Source: Burkholderiales bacterium PBB1 (GTDB lineage Bacteria; Pseudomonadota; Gammaproteobacteria; Burkholderiales; Burkholderiaceae_C). Taken from it: a DNA stretch of 64,000 bases. Shown piece after piece: positions 18,659 through 27,871 of the stretch (position 1 is its first letter; each line of letters starts with the position of its first letter). The notes below the pieces were generated by a model. The model saw nothing but the letters and a program-made list of their open reading frames with translations. It searched no databases and had not been told where the DNA came from. The stretch spans positions 1 to 64,000 of the forward strand of contig NKIN01000004.1 in assembly GCA_002255905.1 (NCBI GenBank), in the 5' to 3' direction. The position numbers and the translations under genes are program-made.

Positions 18659-20758
18659 ATGACCGAAGCATTTGCGCCATCCGTCACTGCCTTGGGCTGC
18701 GTGCTGGCCTTCTTGGCGGCATTTGCCATGCTCGATCTTGTCAAGCGCCTCGAATCGAGGATGGATGGGTCCGCCTTCGGCTGGCTGGCCGGCGCCTCGG
18801 TGGCATTTGCCACTGGCCTGTGGTCGGCTCAGGTGGTGGGCACAGACAAGCTCGATCTTCCGTACGCCTTGGGCTACCACCCCGGGCTGAGCGTCGGCGT
18901 CTGGCTGGTGGCTGCGATGTTTTCCTCGCTGAGCCTCGCGGTGGCCTGCCGCCGGGCCACCGCCGCGGGACGCTGCCTGGTTGGCGCTGGCATGCTGGCC
19001 ACCGGCATGGTGGTCGCTGAGGTGTTGTTCGTGGAAGCATTGGGCCTGCGGCCCGGCATCACAGGACCCGGGCCTGCGGTGGCGGCAGCATGGATGGTCG
19101 CGGGCCTCGGCTGTGGCTGTGGCTTGTGGCTGCACACCGAAGTTCGCACTCGTGCCCCGCGCCACCTGATGGCAGGGCAGGCGCTGTCGGCGTTGCTCCT
19201 GGCGTCGGCGATCGTGGTGTCGCAAGGTCTGGTGCTGGGTGGGGCTGGACTCGATGCTCAAACCTCGTCCGCCTGGCGCGACCGGGTGCCCGCCGACAGC
19301 ATGGCGGTGCTGGTCACCGTCGGCTCGATCGCGTTGCTGTCGATGCTGCTGCTGTTGTCGAAACTGGAAACGCGCTGGCGCGACTCACTGCAGCGCGCGA
19401 AAGGCGAGCTGCAGACGCAGTCGCTGCGCGACCCGCTCACCGAACTGCCGAACCGACAGATCTTCGAGGGCACGATCGCGCAGGCGACGCTGCGCGCCGA
19501 TGTGTCGCAAGGTCGGGTGGCGCTGCTGTTGGTCAACCTCGACGGCTTCAAGCCCGTCAATGAATCATTCGGCCACCGGGCGGGCGACCGGGTGTTGCGC
19601 GAAATCGCGGCCCGACTGCGCAGCCTGGCTCAAACCCACATGGTGGCTCGGCTCGGTGGCGATGAATTCCTGCTGCTGATGCCGGACAACCCCAGTGTCG
19701 AAGACGCCTCGGGCATGGCGGCCCGTGTGCTGGCATCGACCTGCCTGCCGTGCCGCATCGACGGCCGCGAAGCGATCGTGACCGGCTCGATCGGCATCGT
19801 GATGTACCCGCAGCACGGCGCGCTGTCGACCTTGATCGCACATGCCGATGCGGCGATGCGCGTCGCCAAGGGCAGCGGCGGCGCGACCTACTGCTTCTTC
19901 GAGGCGCGCATGGTCAGCGGCCTGCGCGAGCAAACGGAGCTGCTGCGTGATCTGAGGCGCGCGCTGGCACAAGGCGAGCTGGAGCTGTATTACCAGCCCA
20001 AGATTCACGCACCGACCGGTGAGATCACCGGCGCCGAGGCGCTGATGCGCTGGCAGCACCCGAAGCTGGGCATGGTCAGCCCGACCCTCTTCATTCCAAT
20101 TGCCGAGCGCTACGGGCTGATCGGCTCGCTGGGCAATTGGCTGATCGACGAGGTGTGCCGGCAGATCCGCGTCTGGCGTGATGGCGGACTGCGCATGCGT
20201 GTGGCGATCAACCTGTCGGTGCACCAGCTGCGCCAGCCCGACCTTGTCGAGCGCGTCGGGAGCGCCCTGCGCACACACGATGTGAACCCTGGACTGCTGA
20301 CCTGTGAGATCACCGAGTCGGTGGCGATGGAAGACGCCGAAGGCACCATCGCCATCTTCAAGCGGCTGACCGATCTGGGCGTCAGCATCTCGATCGATGA
20401 TTTCGGCACCGGCCATTCGAGCCTGTCGTACCTGCGCAAGCTGCCCACCAGCGAGCTGAAGATCGACCGCAGCTTCGTGCTCGACCTGGAAACCAGCGAG
20501 GACGCGCGCAAGGTGGCGTCTGCCGTCATCAACCTGGCCAAGTCGCTGGATTTGAAGGTGGTGGCCGAAGGCGTCGAGACCGAAGGCCAAAACAAGATCC
20601 TGCGCGAGTTCGGCTGCGATCAGCTGCAGGGTTTCCTGTTCGCCAAGCCGATGTCGGCCAAGGCGCTGGCGCTGTGGGCGATGGACGATGTCGGCCCGCG
20701 CACGATGAGTTTCCGCTCCTCGCTGTTCAAGGAAACCTGCGCCGCTGAGCTGGTTTGA
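18659..20758 (+). CDS. Membrane GGDEF-EAL protein with degenerate MHYT-like sensor
   Basis: 699 residues. Residues 1-245 hold about seven hydrophobic helices laid out like an MHYT sensor, but the MHYT motifs themselves are missing (for example GLWSAQVVG where GIWSMHFVG is usual). The GGDEF domain has an intact active site G333-GDEF337 (ARLGGDEFLLL) and no RxxD inhibitory site just before it. The EAL domain has E460-A-L462 (GAEALMRW) and IDDFGTGHSSLSYL. Both diguanylate cyclase and c-di-GMP phosphodiesterase activities are therefore possible; which one dominates cannot be read from sequence. Likely role: setting c-di-GMP in response to a membrane signal. The gene stands alone. Confidence 0.9.
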   Translation: MTEAFAPSVTALGCVLAFLAAFAMLDLVKRLESRMDGSAFGWLAGASVAFATGLWSAQVVGTDKLDLPYALGYHPGLSVGVWLVAAMFSSLSLAVACRRATAAGRCLVGAGMLATGMVVAEVLFVEALGLRPGITGPGPAVAAAWMVAGLGCGCGLWLHTEVRTRAPRHLMAGQALSALLLASAIVVSQGLVLGGAGLDAQTSSAWRDRVPADSMAVLVTVGSIALLSMLLLLSKLETRWRDSLQRAKGELQTQSLRDPLTELPNRQIFEGTIAQATLRADVSQGRVALLLVNLDGFKPVNESFGHRAGDRVLREIAARLRSLAQTHMVARLGGDEFLLLMPDNPSVEDASGMAARVLASTCLPCRIDGREAIVTGSIGIVMYPQHGALSTLIAHADAAMRVAKGSGGATYCFFEARMVSGLREQTELLRDLRRALAQGELELYYQPKIHAPTGEITGAEALMRWQHPKLGMVSPTLFIPIAERYGLIGSLGNWLIDEVCRQIRVWRDGGLRMRVAINLSVHQLRQPDLVERVGSALRTHDVNPGLLTCEITESVAMEDAEGTIAIFKRLTDLGVSISIDDFGTGHSSLSYLRKLPTSELKIDRSFVLDLETSEDARKVASAVINLAKSLDLKVVAEGVETEGQNKILREFGCDQLQGFLFAKPMSAKALALWAMDDVGPRTMSFRSSLFKETCAAELV

Positions 20759-20791
20759 GCGGCGGCGCTCGGCCACGCAGGCCATCGTTCA

Positions 20792-20797
20792 TAAAAT
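20792..20797 (+). promoter_or_regulatory. Putative -10 element (TAAAAT) of a leaderless metH1 transcript
   Basis: TAAAAT ends 6 bases before ATG 20804 (spacer CAGGCG). Transcription would begin at or next to the A of the start codon. There is no Shine-Dalgarno sequence and only a weak -35 match (TCGGCC at 20769-20774). Confidence 0.45.
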
Positions 20798-20803
20798 CAG
20801 GCG

Positions 20804-21856
20804 ATGAATAGTCATCCCTACACCCGCGGCGCCGCGCTGCCCGAATTGCTGCGCCAGCGCATCGTGATCCTCGACGGCGCCATGGGCACGATGATCCAGC
20901 GCTACAAGCTCGGCGAGGCCGACTACCGCGGCGAGCGCTTCAAGGACCACCCGAAGGACCTGAAGGGCAACAACGAGCTGCTGCTGTTCACCCGGCCCGA
21001 TGTGATCTCGGAAATCCACGACCAGTACCTGGCCGCGGGCGCCGACATCATCGAGACCAACACCTTCGGCGCCACCCGCGTGGCGCAGGACGACTACGGC
21101 CTGGCCGCGGTGGCGCGCGAGATGAACGTGGTGGCGGCTCAGCTGGCGCGGGCGTCTTGCGAGCGCTACAGCACGCCCGACAAGCCGCGCTTCGCCGCCG
21201 GCGCGCTGGGCCCGACGCCGCGCACCGCGAGCATCAGCCCCGACGTCAACGACCCGGCCGCACGCAACGTCAGCTTCGACGAGCTGAAGGAGTCCTACCT
21301 GGAACAGGCCGCGGGCCTGCTCGAGGGCGGCTGCGATCTGTTCCTGGTGGAAACGATCTTCGACACGCTCAACGCCAAGGCAGCGATCTTCGCGCTGGAT
21401 GAATTGATGGAGAGCACCGGTGAACGCCTGCCGGTCATTATCTCCGGCACGGTCACCGACGCGTCGGGCCGCATCCTGTCGGGACAGACGGTGACGGCGT
21501 TCTGGCACAGCGTGCGCCATGCCCGGCCGCTGGCGATCGGCCTGAACTGCGCACTCGGTGCCACGCTGATGAGACCCTACATCGAAGAGCTCTCGAAGGT
21601 GGCCGGCGACACCTACATCAGCTGCTACCCGAACGCCGGGCTGCCCAACCCGATGAGCGACACCGGCTTCGACGAAACCCCCGAGATCACCGGGCGGCTG
21701 GTCGAAGAGTTCGCGAAGAGCGGGTTCCTGAACATCGCTGGCGGCTGCTGCGGCACGACACCGGCGCACATTGCAGAGATCGCACAGCGGGTGGGTCAGT
21801 ACCGCCCTCGCTGCTGCGATGCCGCCGGGTTGTTCAGCGGGCTGAAGGCGGCCTGA
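20804..21856 (+). CDS. metH: Homocysteine S-methyltransferase domain of a split methionine synthase
   Basis: 350 residues, corresponding to only the N-terminal homocysteine-binding barrel of MetH (the full enzyme is about 1200). It has [12 protein letters not shown] near residue 22, [13 protein letters not shown], and the zinc-binding cysteines GLNC and GGCCGTTP. Many Burkholderiales split MetH into this half and a folate/cobalamin half; here the next gene is ubiA and the second half is not in the window. It would methylate homocysteine to methionine with the missing partner. No riboswitch fits in the 45 bases upstream. A cob(I)alamin adenosyltransferase gene is 16 kb away. Confidence 0.9.
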   Translation: MNSHPYTRGAALPELLRQRIVILDGAMGTMIQRYKLGEADYRGERFKDHPKDLKGNNELLLFTRPDVISEIHDQYLAAGADIIETNTFGATRVAQDDYGLAAVAREMNVVAAQLARASCERYSTPDKPRFAAGALGPTPRTASISPDVNDPAARNVSFDELKESYLEQAAGLLEGGCDLFLVETIFDTLNAKAAIFALDELMESTGERLPVIISGTVTDASGRILSGQTVTAFWHSVRHARPLAIGLNCALGATLMRPYIEELSKVAGDTYISCYPNAGLPNPMSDTGFDETPEITGRLVEEFAKSGFLNIAGGCCGTTPAHIAEIAQRVGQYRPRCCDAAGLFSGLKAA

Positions 21857-21915
21857 GCCGAACAACAGACACCGCCGGAGACCGTGCGACGGGCCACCGC
21901 CCGTGAATGCGCCAC

Positions 21916-21921
21916 GACAAT
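21916..21921 (+). promoter_or_regulatory. Putative -10 element (GACAAT) before ubiA
   Basis: GACAAT is followed by 7 bases (CTGCCGC) and the ATG at 21929, with no ribosome binding site. It has the same layout as the metH1, 31175 and parB starts. Low confidence by itself. Confidence 0.35.
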
Positions 21922-21928
21922 CTGCCGC

Positions 21929-22813
21929 ATGCCTTCGTTGCCTGCTTCCTCACGGCTGTCGCTGTACCTGGACCTGATCCGCTGGAACCGGCCCGCGGGC
22001 AGCTACCTGCTGCTGTGGCCGACGTTGTCGGCGCTGTGGCTTGCGGCGGGTGGGTTTCCCGGCTGGCACCTGCTGGTCGTGTTCACGCTGGGCACGGTGT
22101 TGATGCGCAGCGCCGGCTGCTGCATCAACGACGTGGCCGACCGCCGATTCGACCGCCACGTGAAGCGCACCGCCGAACGACCGGTGACACGCGGCGCCAT
22201 CAGCGTGCGCGAGGCGCTGTGGTGCGGTGCGGCACTGGCCTTCGCGGCCTTCTTGCTGGTGCTGACGACCAACCCGCCGACGGTGCTGTGGAGCGTGGCG
22301 GCACTCGCGGTGACGCTGATCTACCCCTACACCAAACGCTTTTTCTCGATGCCGCAGGCCGTGCTGGGCGTCGCGTTCAGCTTCGGCATCCCGATGGCGT
22401 ACTCGGCCGTGCGCGGCGAGGTGCCGGCTGTCGCCTGGGCGCTGCTGCTGGGCAACCTGTGCTGGGTGCTGGCTTACGACACCGAGTACGCGATGGTCGA
22501 CCGCGACGACGACCTGAAGATCGGCATCCGCACCTCGGCGATCACACTCGGCCGCTTCGATGTCGCCGGGGTGATGGCGTTCTACGCGATCTACCTCATG
22601 GTGTGGGCGATCACAGGCGCGCGTCTCGACCTGGGCGCCATGTACTTCGTCGGGATCGCTGCCGCCGCCGCGCTGGCCGGCTGGCATTTCACACTGATCC
22701 GAGACCGCACGCGCGACGGTTGCTTTCGGGCCTTCCGACTCAACCACTGGCTCGGACTGGCGGTCTTCGCCGGGGTGGTGGTCGAGGCCGCCACGCGTCA
22801 GTGGGGTCAGTGA
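21929..22813 (+). CDS. ubiA: 4-hydroxybenzoate octaprenyltransferase
   Basis: 294 residues, eight or so membrane helices. The two Asp-rich prenyl-diphosphate motifs are clear: [19 protein letters not shown] near residue 70 and [17 protein letters not shown] near 185. It attaches the polyprenyl tail to 4-hydroxybenzoate at the inner membrane in ubiquinone synthesis. I chose ATG 21929 ([19 protein letters not shown]). An in-frame GTG at 21884 has GGAG only 3 bases ahead, too close. No ubiC partner is next to it. Converges with proC. Confidence 0.94.
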   Translation: MPSLPASSRLSLYLDLIRWNRPAGSYLLLWPTLSALWLAAGGFPGWHLLVVFTLGTVLMRSAGCCINDVADRRFDRHVKRTAERPVTRGAISVREALWCGAALAFAAFLLVLTTNPPTVLWSVAALAVTLIYPYTKRFFSMPQAVLGVAFSFGIPMAYSAVRGEVPAVAWALLLGNLCWVLAYDTEYAMVDRDDDLKIGIRTSAITLGRFDVAGVMAFYAIYLMVWAITGARLDLGAMYFVGIAAAAALAGWHFTLIRDRTRDGCFRAFRLNHWLGLAVFAGVVVEAATRQWGQ

Positions 22814-22901
22814 CTCCGCGAGCCGCCTGAGCGACTCGATGACTCGACCCCGACGGGGTTCCTGATTCGCGGCAAGGCAGCTCGACCGTGGCCGAGCAGG
22901 G

Positions 22902-23717
22902 TCAGCGACCGAACTCGTCGCCCAATTCAGCCGCGCGCCGATGCGCCGCCTTCAACGCGCGAAGGAACGCGGCCTTGACACCATCGGCGTCGAGCGAACT
23001 GATGGCCGCGTGGGTGGTGCCACCCTTGGAGGTGACGCGCTGGCGCAGGACCTCGGGGGGCTCGCCAGCGTCCTGCGCCAGCGCGGTGGCGCCCGCGAGC
23101 GTGGACAGCGCCAGTTGGCGGGATTGCGCCGGGCTGAGGCCCAGCTCGACGCCCGCGTCGATCCATGCCTCGAGCACATAGAACACATACGCCGGCCCCG
23201 AGCCCGACAGCGCGGTGACGGCATCGAGCTGCTCTTCGCGCTCGACCCACAGCGCCTCGCCCGTGGGGGCGAGCAATCGTTCGACCTCGACGCATTCATC
23301 GGGCGACACGGCCGGCCGGGCATACAGGCCAGAGATGCCTTTTCCGATCAGGGCCGGGGTGTTGGGCATGGCCCGCACCACGCGGTCGCTACCGGTGGCG
23401 CGCACGATGGCATCGCTGCGGATGCCGGCCATCACGCTCAATTGCAACGCGCCCGCAATGTGCGCAGCGCAGGGGGCTGCGGCGGCCTGGAACAGCTGTG
23501 GCTTCACCGCCCAGACCACGCACTCGGCATCACCCAAGGTGGGGTCGGCCGTGCCGAGCGCACGCACCCCCAAACTGGCCTCGAGCACCGCTCGGCGAGA
23601 CGCCTCCGGCTCGATGACGCTGATCGCGCTTGCCGCCCAGCCGCTGCGCACCAGCCCGCCCATCAAGGCGCCAGCCATGTTGCCGCCGCCCACGAACACC
23701 ACCGATGACAGCGTCAT
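22902..23717 (-). CDS. proC: Pyrroline-5-carboxylate reductase
   Basis: 271 residues. N-terminal Rossmann motif VVFVGGGNMAGALMGGL, then AVKPQLF, VRAMPNTPALIGKG near residue 120, SGSGPAYVFYVLEAW near 165 and the C-terminal signature RVTSKGGTTHAAI. It reduces pyrroline-5-carboxylate to proline with NAD(P)H. It lies in a minus-strand group yggS-putA-lipoprotein-proC; yggS and proC are neighbours in many bacteria, while putA catalyses the opposite direction. Sixteen bases separate it from the lipoprotein gene upstream. Confidence 0.95.
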   Translation of the reverse strand: MTLSSVVFVGGGNMAGALMGGLVRSGWAASAISVIEPEASRRAVLEASLGVRALGTADPTLGDAECVVWAVKPQLFQAAAAPCAAHIAGALQLSVMAGIRSDAIVRATGSDRVVRAMPNTPALIGKGISGLYARPAVSPDECVEVERLLAPTGEALWVEREEQLDAVTALSGSGPAYVFYVLEAWIDAGVELGLSPAQSRQLALSTLAGATALAQDAGEPPEVLRQRVTSKGGTTHAAISSLDADGVKAAFLRALKAAHRRAAELGDEFGR

Positions 23718-23733
23718 GGGCCGGCTTCGGGCG

Positions 23734-24708
23734 TCAAGGCGTCGTCGTGGCCGCCGGTTTGGCAACCGGCTTGGCGGCTGGCTTCGCTGCCGGCTTGGCA
23801 GCGGGTTTGGTCGCGGCCTTGGCAGCTGGCTTGGCGCCCGCCGCGTCCACATCCTTGGACGCAGCGGTCGAGCCGCCCGAGACGCCCAGCGCACCACCGG
23901 TGCCAAGGCCGCCCTTGACGGTCTGGGCCTTGTAGTTGCGCACGGCGCGCACGAGCTGGTTGTACGAGTCGGCGAATGCGGCGACGATGATCTTGCCTTC
24001 GGGCGACTTGGAGTAGCCGCCAGCGGCCCCGCCTGCCAAACCACCGAACAGGCCGCCCATGATGTTGAAGTCGGTGTTCTTGGCCGTGCCTTCTGCAGCG
24101 GCCAACTGAACGCCGGAGCGGTTGTCGATGAGGATCAAAGTCGTTGCCGCTTCGTTGGTTTTCATGCTGCCGGCCACGGCCCCGAGCACGCCGAGCCCCG
24201 GGCTGAAAGCACCCAGACCGCCGCCCACGCCACCGGTGTTCTGGCTGAACTGGATGCTCGGGCTCATCGTGTAGTCGGCCGCGACCATCTGGCCCTTGCC
24301 GAAGTTGCTGCCACCGCGCATCTCGCCGCTTTGCTGCAAGGCGCGCTCGGTGTTCATGTTCTGCATCGCGTTGCCGCGCTCGACGATGACGAAGCAATTG
24401 GATTGCTGGATCATCAGACGAATGACCGGAATCGTCGAGCCGAGCTTGTAGTTGCGCAGCTCCTGGAACCACGAGGCGTTCTGGTCTTCGACCACGCCGA
24501 GGGTGCCCAGCGTGGCGTCGCAATGCTCGAGCGTGCTGTTCTTGTTTTCGGTGGCTGCGCCACCTGCGGACCCAGTGACCGGGCCCTTCTCGCCACCGCC
24601 AACGACTGGCGCGGTGGACACACAGCCTGCCAGCAGTGCCGCAGCGACAGCAGCGCACAAAGATGCAGGACGAGACGCAAGGATGTGGGGGCGGTGTGAG
24701 CTTGGCAT
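23734..24708 (-). CDS. CsgG/HfaB-like lipoprotein with a Lys/Ala/Pro-rich tail
   Basis: 324 residues from the ATG at 24706-24708, which has AGGA 6 bases upstream. The lipobox LLAGC follows a hydrophobic signal, so it is a lipoprotein. Residues about 70-260 resemble CsgG/HfaB proteins: VIRLMIQQSNCFVIVERGN, QMVAADYTMSPSIQFSQNTGG cut by a turn, TTLILIDNRSGVQLAAAEGTA and FADSYNQLVRAVRNYK. The last ~50 residues are AKPAAK-type repeats (DNA 23740-23850) that look flexible and positively charged, perhaps touching peptidoglycan. CsgG makes curli pores, but no curli genes are near, so export is not implied; an LpoB-like or stress role is possible. Confidence 0.75.
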   Translation of the reverse strand: MPSSHRPHILASRPASLCAAVAAALLAGCVSTAPVVGGGEKGPVTGSAGGAATENKNSTLEHCDATLGTLGVVEDQNASWFQELRNYKLGSTIPVIRLMIQQSNCFVIVERGNAMQNMNTERALQQSGEMRGGSNFGKGQMVAADYTMSPSIQFSQNTGGVGGGLGAFSPGLGVLGAVAGSMKTNEAATTLILIDNRSGVQLAAAEGTAKNTDFNIMGGLFGGLAGGAAGGYSKSPEGKIIVAAFADSYNQLVRAVRNYKAQTVKGGLGTGGALGVSGGSTAASKDVDAAGAKPAAKAATKPAAKPAAKPAAKPVAKPAATTTP

Positions 24709-24799
24709 GGGTTTTCCTGAACGAGACATTAAGAACGGGCCGTCGAAAGGAACTGTAACCTCTTCAAACCCAGCGGTGGGTGCTTCGGCGCCCCTCAAA

Positions 24800-27700
24800 T
24801 CAATGCCCGGCAGGCGCTGGCGACGACAGCAGTTCGGCATTGCCTCCGGCAGCGGCCGTGTTGACGGTGTACGTCTGCTCCGCACAGAAGCGCAAGAGGT
24901 AATGCGGACCACCGGCTTTCGGGCCGGTGCCGCTGAGACCCTCGCCACCGAAGGGCTGGACGCCGACCACCGCACCGACCATGTTGCGGTTGACATAGAT
25001 GTTGCCGACCCGTGCCGCCTCGGCCAGGTGCTGTGCGCGGCGATCGATGCGGGTCTGCAGCCCGAGTGTCAGGCCGTAGCCCAGCGCGTTGATCTGCGCG
25101 ATCACGTCGGCGGGGTCGCCCTGCCATCGCACCACATGCAGCACGGGGCCGAAGATTTCCTGCGGCACGTCGGCGATCCGGTCGACCTCGAAGGCAATCG
25201 GCGCGATGAGCCTCGGCACGTTTGCACTGATGCGCGACGATTCGCCGATACATCGGGCCTCGGCTCGCAGCCTGGCAACATGCCGCTCGAGGCGCTCGAA
25301 CGCCTCGTCGTCGATCACAGGACCGACATCGGTGCTCCACAGCGCGGGGTCGCCAACGTTCAGTTCCTCCAGGGCGCCGCGAATCATCGACATGACACCA
25401 TCGGCCACGCTGTCGTGTACACACAGCAGGCGCAGCGCCGAGCAGCGCTGGCCAGCGCTGCGGAAGGCGCTTTGCACCACCGCATCGACGACCTGCTCGG
25501 GCAATGCGCTGCTGTCGACCACCATCGCATTGACACCGCCGGTTTCGGCGATCAGCGGCACGATCGGTCCGCCCTTGGCCGCCAGTGCGCGGTTGATGCG
25601 GCGGGCCACCGCCGTCGATCCGGTGAAGCACACGCCCGCCGTGTGCGCATCGGCCACCAGCGCGGCACCCACCGTCTCGCCCGGGCCGTGCAGCAGCAGC
25701 AAGGCTTCGGCGGGCACACCGGCTTCGTGCAGCACACCGACCATGCGCTGCGCCACGGCCGGCGTCTGCTCGGCCGGCTTGGCCGCCACCGTGTTGCCCG
25801 CCACCAGCGCGGCGGCGACCTGGCCGGCGAAGATGGCCAGCGGAAAATTCCACGGACTGATGCAGACGAACACGCCGCGTCCGTGCAACCACAGTTCGTT
25901 GCGCTCGCCGGTCGGGCCGGGCAGCAGCTGCGGTTTCAGGGTCGCTTCGGCCTGATCGGCGTAATAGCGGCAGAAGTCGATCGCCTCGCGCACCTCGGCA
26001 ACCGCATCGCCCCAGGTCTTGCGTGCTTCGCCCACCAGCAAGGCGCAGAACTCGGCTCGGCGGGATTCCAACGCATCGGCAGCGCGGCGCAACACGGCGG
26101 CGCGCGCGGCCAGCGGCGTCACGCGCCAGTCGCGGTGTGCGGCGTACAAGCGCGCCATCGCGGACACCGCGTCGCCCGGCGTTGCCGCCTCTGCGGGGTC
26201 GATCCGAAGCGCGTCCATGGCCCGACGCAACGGCACCCGGTCGGCGAGGCAGGTCAGATCGAGGCCCATGGAATTGCGCCGATGCGGGTCTGGGTCGTCA
26301 GCGCGCCAGCCGAACATCGACACCGGCAGCGGCACACCGGGTTCGTCGGCGGGCGAGAGCGGCGATGCAAGCACCTGATCGATCGTGATCGACTCATCGG
26401 CCAGCTGGTGCACGAACGACGAGTTGGCGCCGTTCTCCAGCAGCCGCCGAACCAGGTAGGCCAGCAGATCGCGGTGCTCGCCCACCGGGGCGTACGCCCG
26501 CACCGGCACTGGCGCCTGTTGCATCAGTTCGCGGTAGACGCCCACGCCCATGCCGTGCAGGCGTTGCAGTTCGTAGCGCGCGCCCGACGGCTGGGCCATC
26601 TGGGCGATGGCTGCGATGGTGCCCGCGTTGTGGGTGGCGAACTGGGGATAGATCACCGCGGCATGGCCGATCAGCGCGCGGGCGCAGGCGAGATAGGACA
26701 CGTCGGTGTGGTGCTTGTGGGTGTACACCGGGTAGCCCGACAGCCCCAGCTCTTGGGCGCGCTTGATCTCGGCGTCCCAGTAGGCGCCCTTGACCAGCCG
26801 CACCATGAGTCGCAGGCCGTGGGCGCGGGCAATGCGCGCGACTTCATCGACCACGTCGAGTGCGCGCGTCTGGTACGCCTGTATCGCCAGCCCGAAGCCG
26901 CGCCAGGTCGGCGACTCCTGGGCGACGCGCGACGCCAGCGCTTCGAACACGTCGAGTGAGAGTTCGAGCCGCTCGCTCTCCTCGGCGTCAATCGTCAGGT
27001 TGATGTCGGCCCGCGCTGCCTGCTCGACCAGCAGCCACACCCTCGGCAGCAGTTCGGCCATGACGCGCTCACGCTGCCCGGCCTCGTAGCGACTGAACAG
27101 GGCACTCAGCTTGATCGAGATGCCGTCGGACATTTCGGGCCCGCGCGCGCTGCCGCGTTGCGCCAGCACCTCGATCGCGTGCTGGTACGACGCCAGGTAG
27201 CGCAGCGCATCGTGGTCGTTGCGAGCCCCTTCGCCCAGCATGTCGTAGCTGAAGCACAGGGTGGACGGGGCAGGGCGTTGTGCATCGGCCTCGCGGACTG
27301 CCTCTTCGATCGAGCGTCCGAGCACAAACTGGCGCCCGAGCAGCTGGATCGCCCGCACCGTCGCAGCGACCACGGCTTGTGCACCCAGCCGCTGGACCAG
27401 CCCGCCGACGCCGGCGTCCGCATCGCCAGGCAGCAACCTTTTAGACAGCGCAATCACCTGGGCCGACAAGCTGGCCAGCACCGGGTGGTGTGCGTCGCGA
27501 TGGTCGCTGAAGTCGGCACGGCCGAGCTGGTCGGCGGTGAGCGCGATGGCGGTTTCGGTATCGGGCACGCGCAGCAGCGCCTCGGCCAGCCGCATCAGCG
27601 CCAGCCCTTGCGCACTGGAGATGGGGTACTCGCGCAGCAGCGACTCCAGCGCCCAGAACGGCGCCGGCTTGTCGCGCACAGCCTGCACCCAGGGCCGCGC

Positions 27701-27841
27701 CTGTGCCATCACGCGGGGCCAGTCCAGCGCTGCCTGCAGCGTCGGTACGCAGCCTGCCAGCACCTCGCGCTCGGGGCGCACCGGGTGCGGCAGGCGAGCG
27801 CGCTCAGGCACGGTGGCGAAGGTGGGCGCCGGGCGGGGCAT
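24800..27841 (-). CDS. putA: Bifunctional proline dehydrogenase / glutamate-semialdehyde dehydrogenase
   Basis: 1013 residues, the short two-domain form of PutA. Residues about 150-490 are the proline dehydrogenase barrel (SIKLSALFSRYE, LRLMVRLVKGAYWDAEIKRAQ cut at a turn, FATHNAGT). About 530-1005 are the aldehyde dehydrogenase, with FVCISPWNFPLAIF, FTGSTAVARRI, ETGGVNAM and catalytic Cys in SAGQRCSALRLL. It oxidises proline to glutamate at the membrane. There is no N-terminal ribbon-helix-helix domain, so unlike E. coli PutA it cannot repress its own gene. It begins 30 bases after yggS and probably shares its transcript. Confidence 0.96.
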   Translation of the reverse strand: MPRPAPTFATVPERARLPHPVRPEREVLAGCVPTLQAALDWPRVMAQARPWVQAVRDKPAPFWALESLLREYPISSAQGLALMRLAEALLRVPDTETAIALTADQLGRADFSDHRDAHHPVLASLSAQVIALSKRLLPGDADAGVGGLVQRLGAQAVVAATVRAIQLLGRQFVLGRSIEEAVREADAQRPAPSTLCFSYDMLGEGARNDHDALRYLASYQHAIEVLAQRGSARGPEMSDGISIKLSALFSRYEAGQRERVMAELLPRVWLLVEQAARADINLTIDAEESERLELSLDVFEALASRVAQESPTWRGFGLAIQAYQTRALDVVDEVARIARAHGLRLMVRLVKGAYWDAEIKRAQELGLSGYPVYTHKHHTDVSYLACARALIGHAAVIYPQFATHNAGTIAAIAQMAQPSGARYELQRLHGMGVGVYRELMQQAPVPVRAYAPVGEHRDLLAYLVRRLLENGANSSFVHQLADESITIDQVLASPLSPADEPGVPLPVSMFGWRADDPDPHRRNSMGLDLTCLADRVPLRRAMDALRIDPAEAATPGDAVSAMARLYAAHRDWRVTPLAARAAVLRRAADALESRRAEFCALLVGEARKTWGDAVAEVREAIDFCRYYADQAEATLKPQLLPGPTGERNELWLHGRGVFVCISPWNFPLAIFAGQVAAALVAGNTVAAKPAEQTPAVAQRMVGVLHEAGVPAEALLLLHGPGETVGAALVADAHTAGVCFTGSTAVARRINRALAAKGGPIVPLIAETGGVNAMVVDSSALPEQVVDAVVQSAFRSAGQRCSALRLLCVHDSVADGVMSMIRGALEELNVGDPALWSTDVGPVIDDEAFERLERHVARLRAEARCIGESSRISANVPRLIAPIAFEVDRIADVPQEIFGPVLHVVRWQGDPADVIAQINALGYGLTLGLQTRIDRRAQHLAEAARVGNIYVNRNMVGAVVGVQPFGGEGLSGTGPKAGGPHYLLRFCAEQTYTVNTAAAGGNAELLSSPAPAGH

Positions 27842-27871
27842 GGCAGGCTCCGGGGCTGGTCGTCAGCCCCG

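Noticed and set aside
22848-22862. A terminator between ubiA and proC (ACCCCGACGGGGT)
   Set aside because: The palindrome has too small a loop and no T-run.
23740-23850. A possible CRISPR or tandem DNA repeat
   Set aside because: The repeat is the imperfect AKPAAK coding repeat of the lipoprotein tail, with no spacers of constant length.
23734-24708. A curli secretion (CsgG) function
   Set aside because: Only the fold is suggested; no csgA, B, E or F genes are nearby and the protein has an unusual tail, so a curli role is not claimed.
24452-26959. An 835-codon plus-strand frame opposite putA
   Set aside because: A shadow of putA: low-complexity His/Arg/Gln-rich translation with no motifs, whereas putA is complete on the minus strand.
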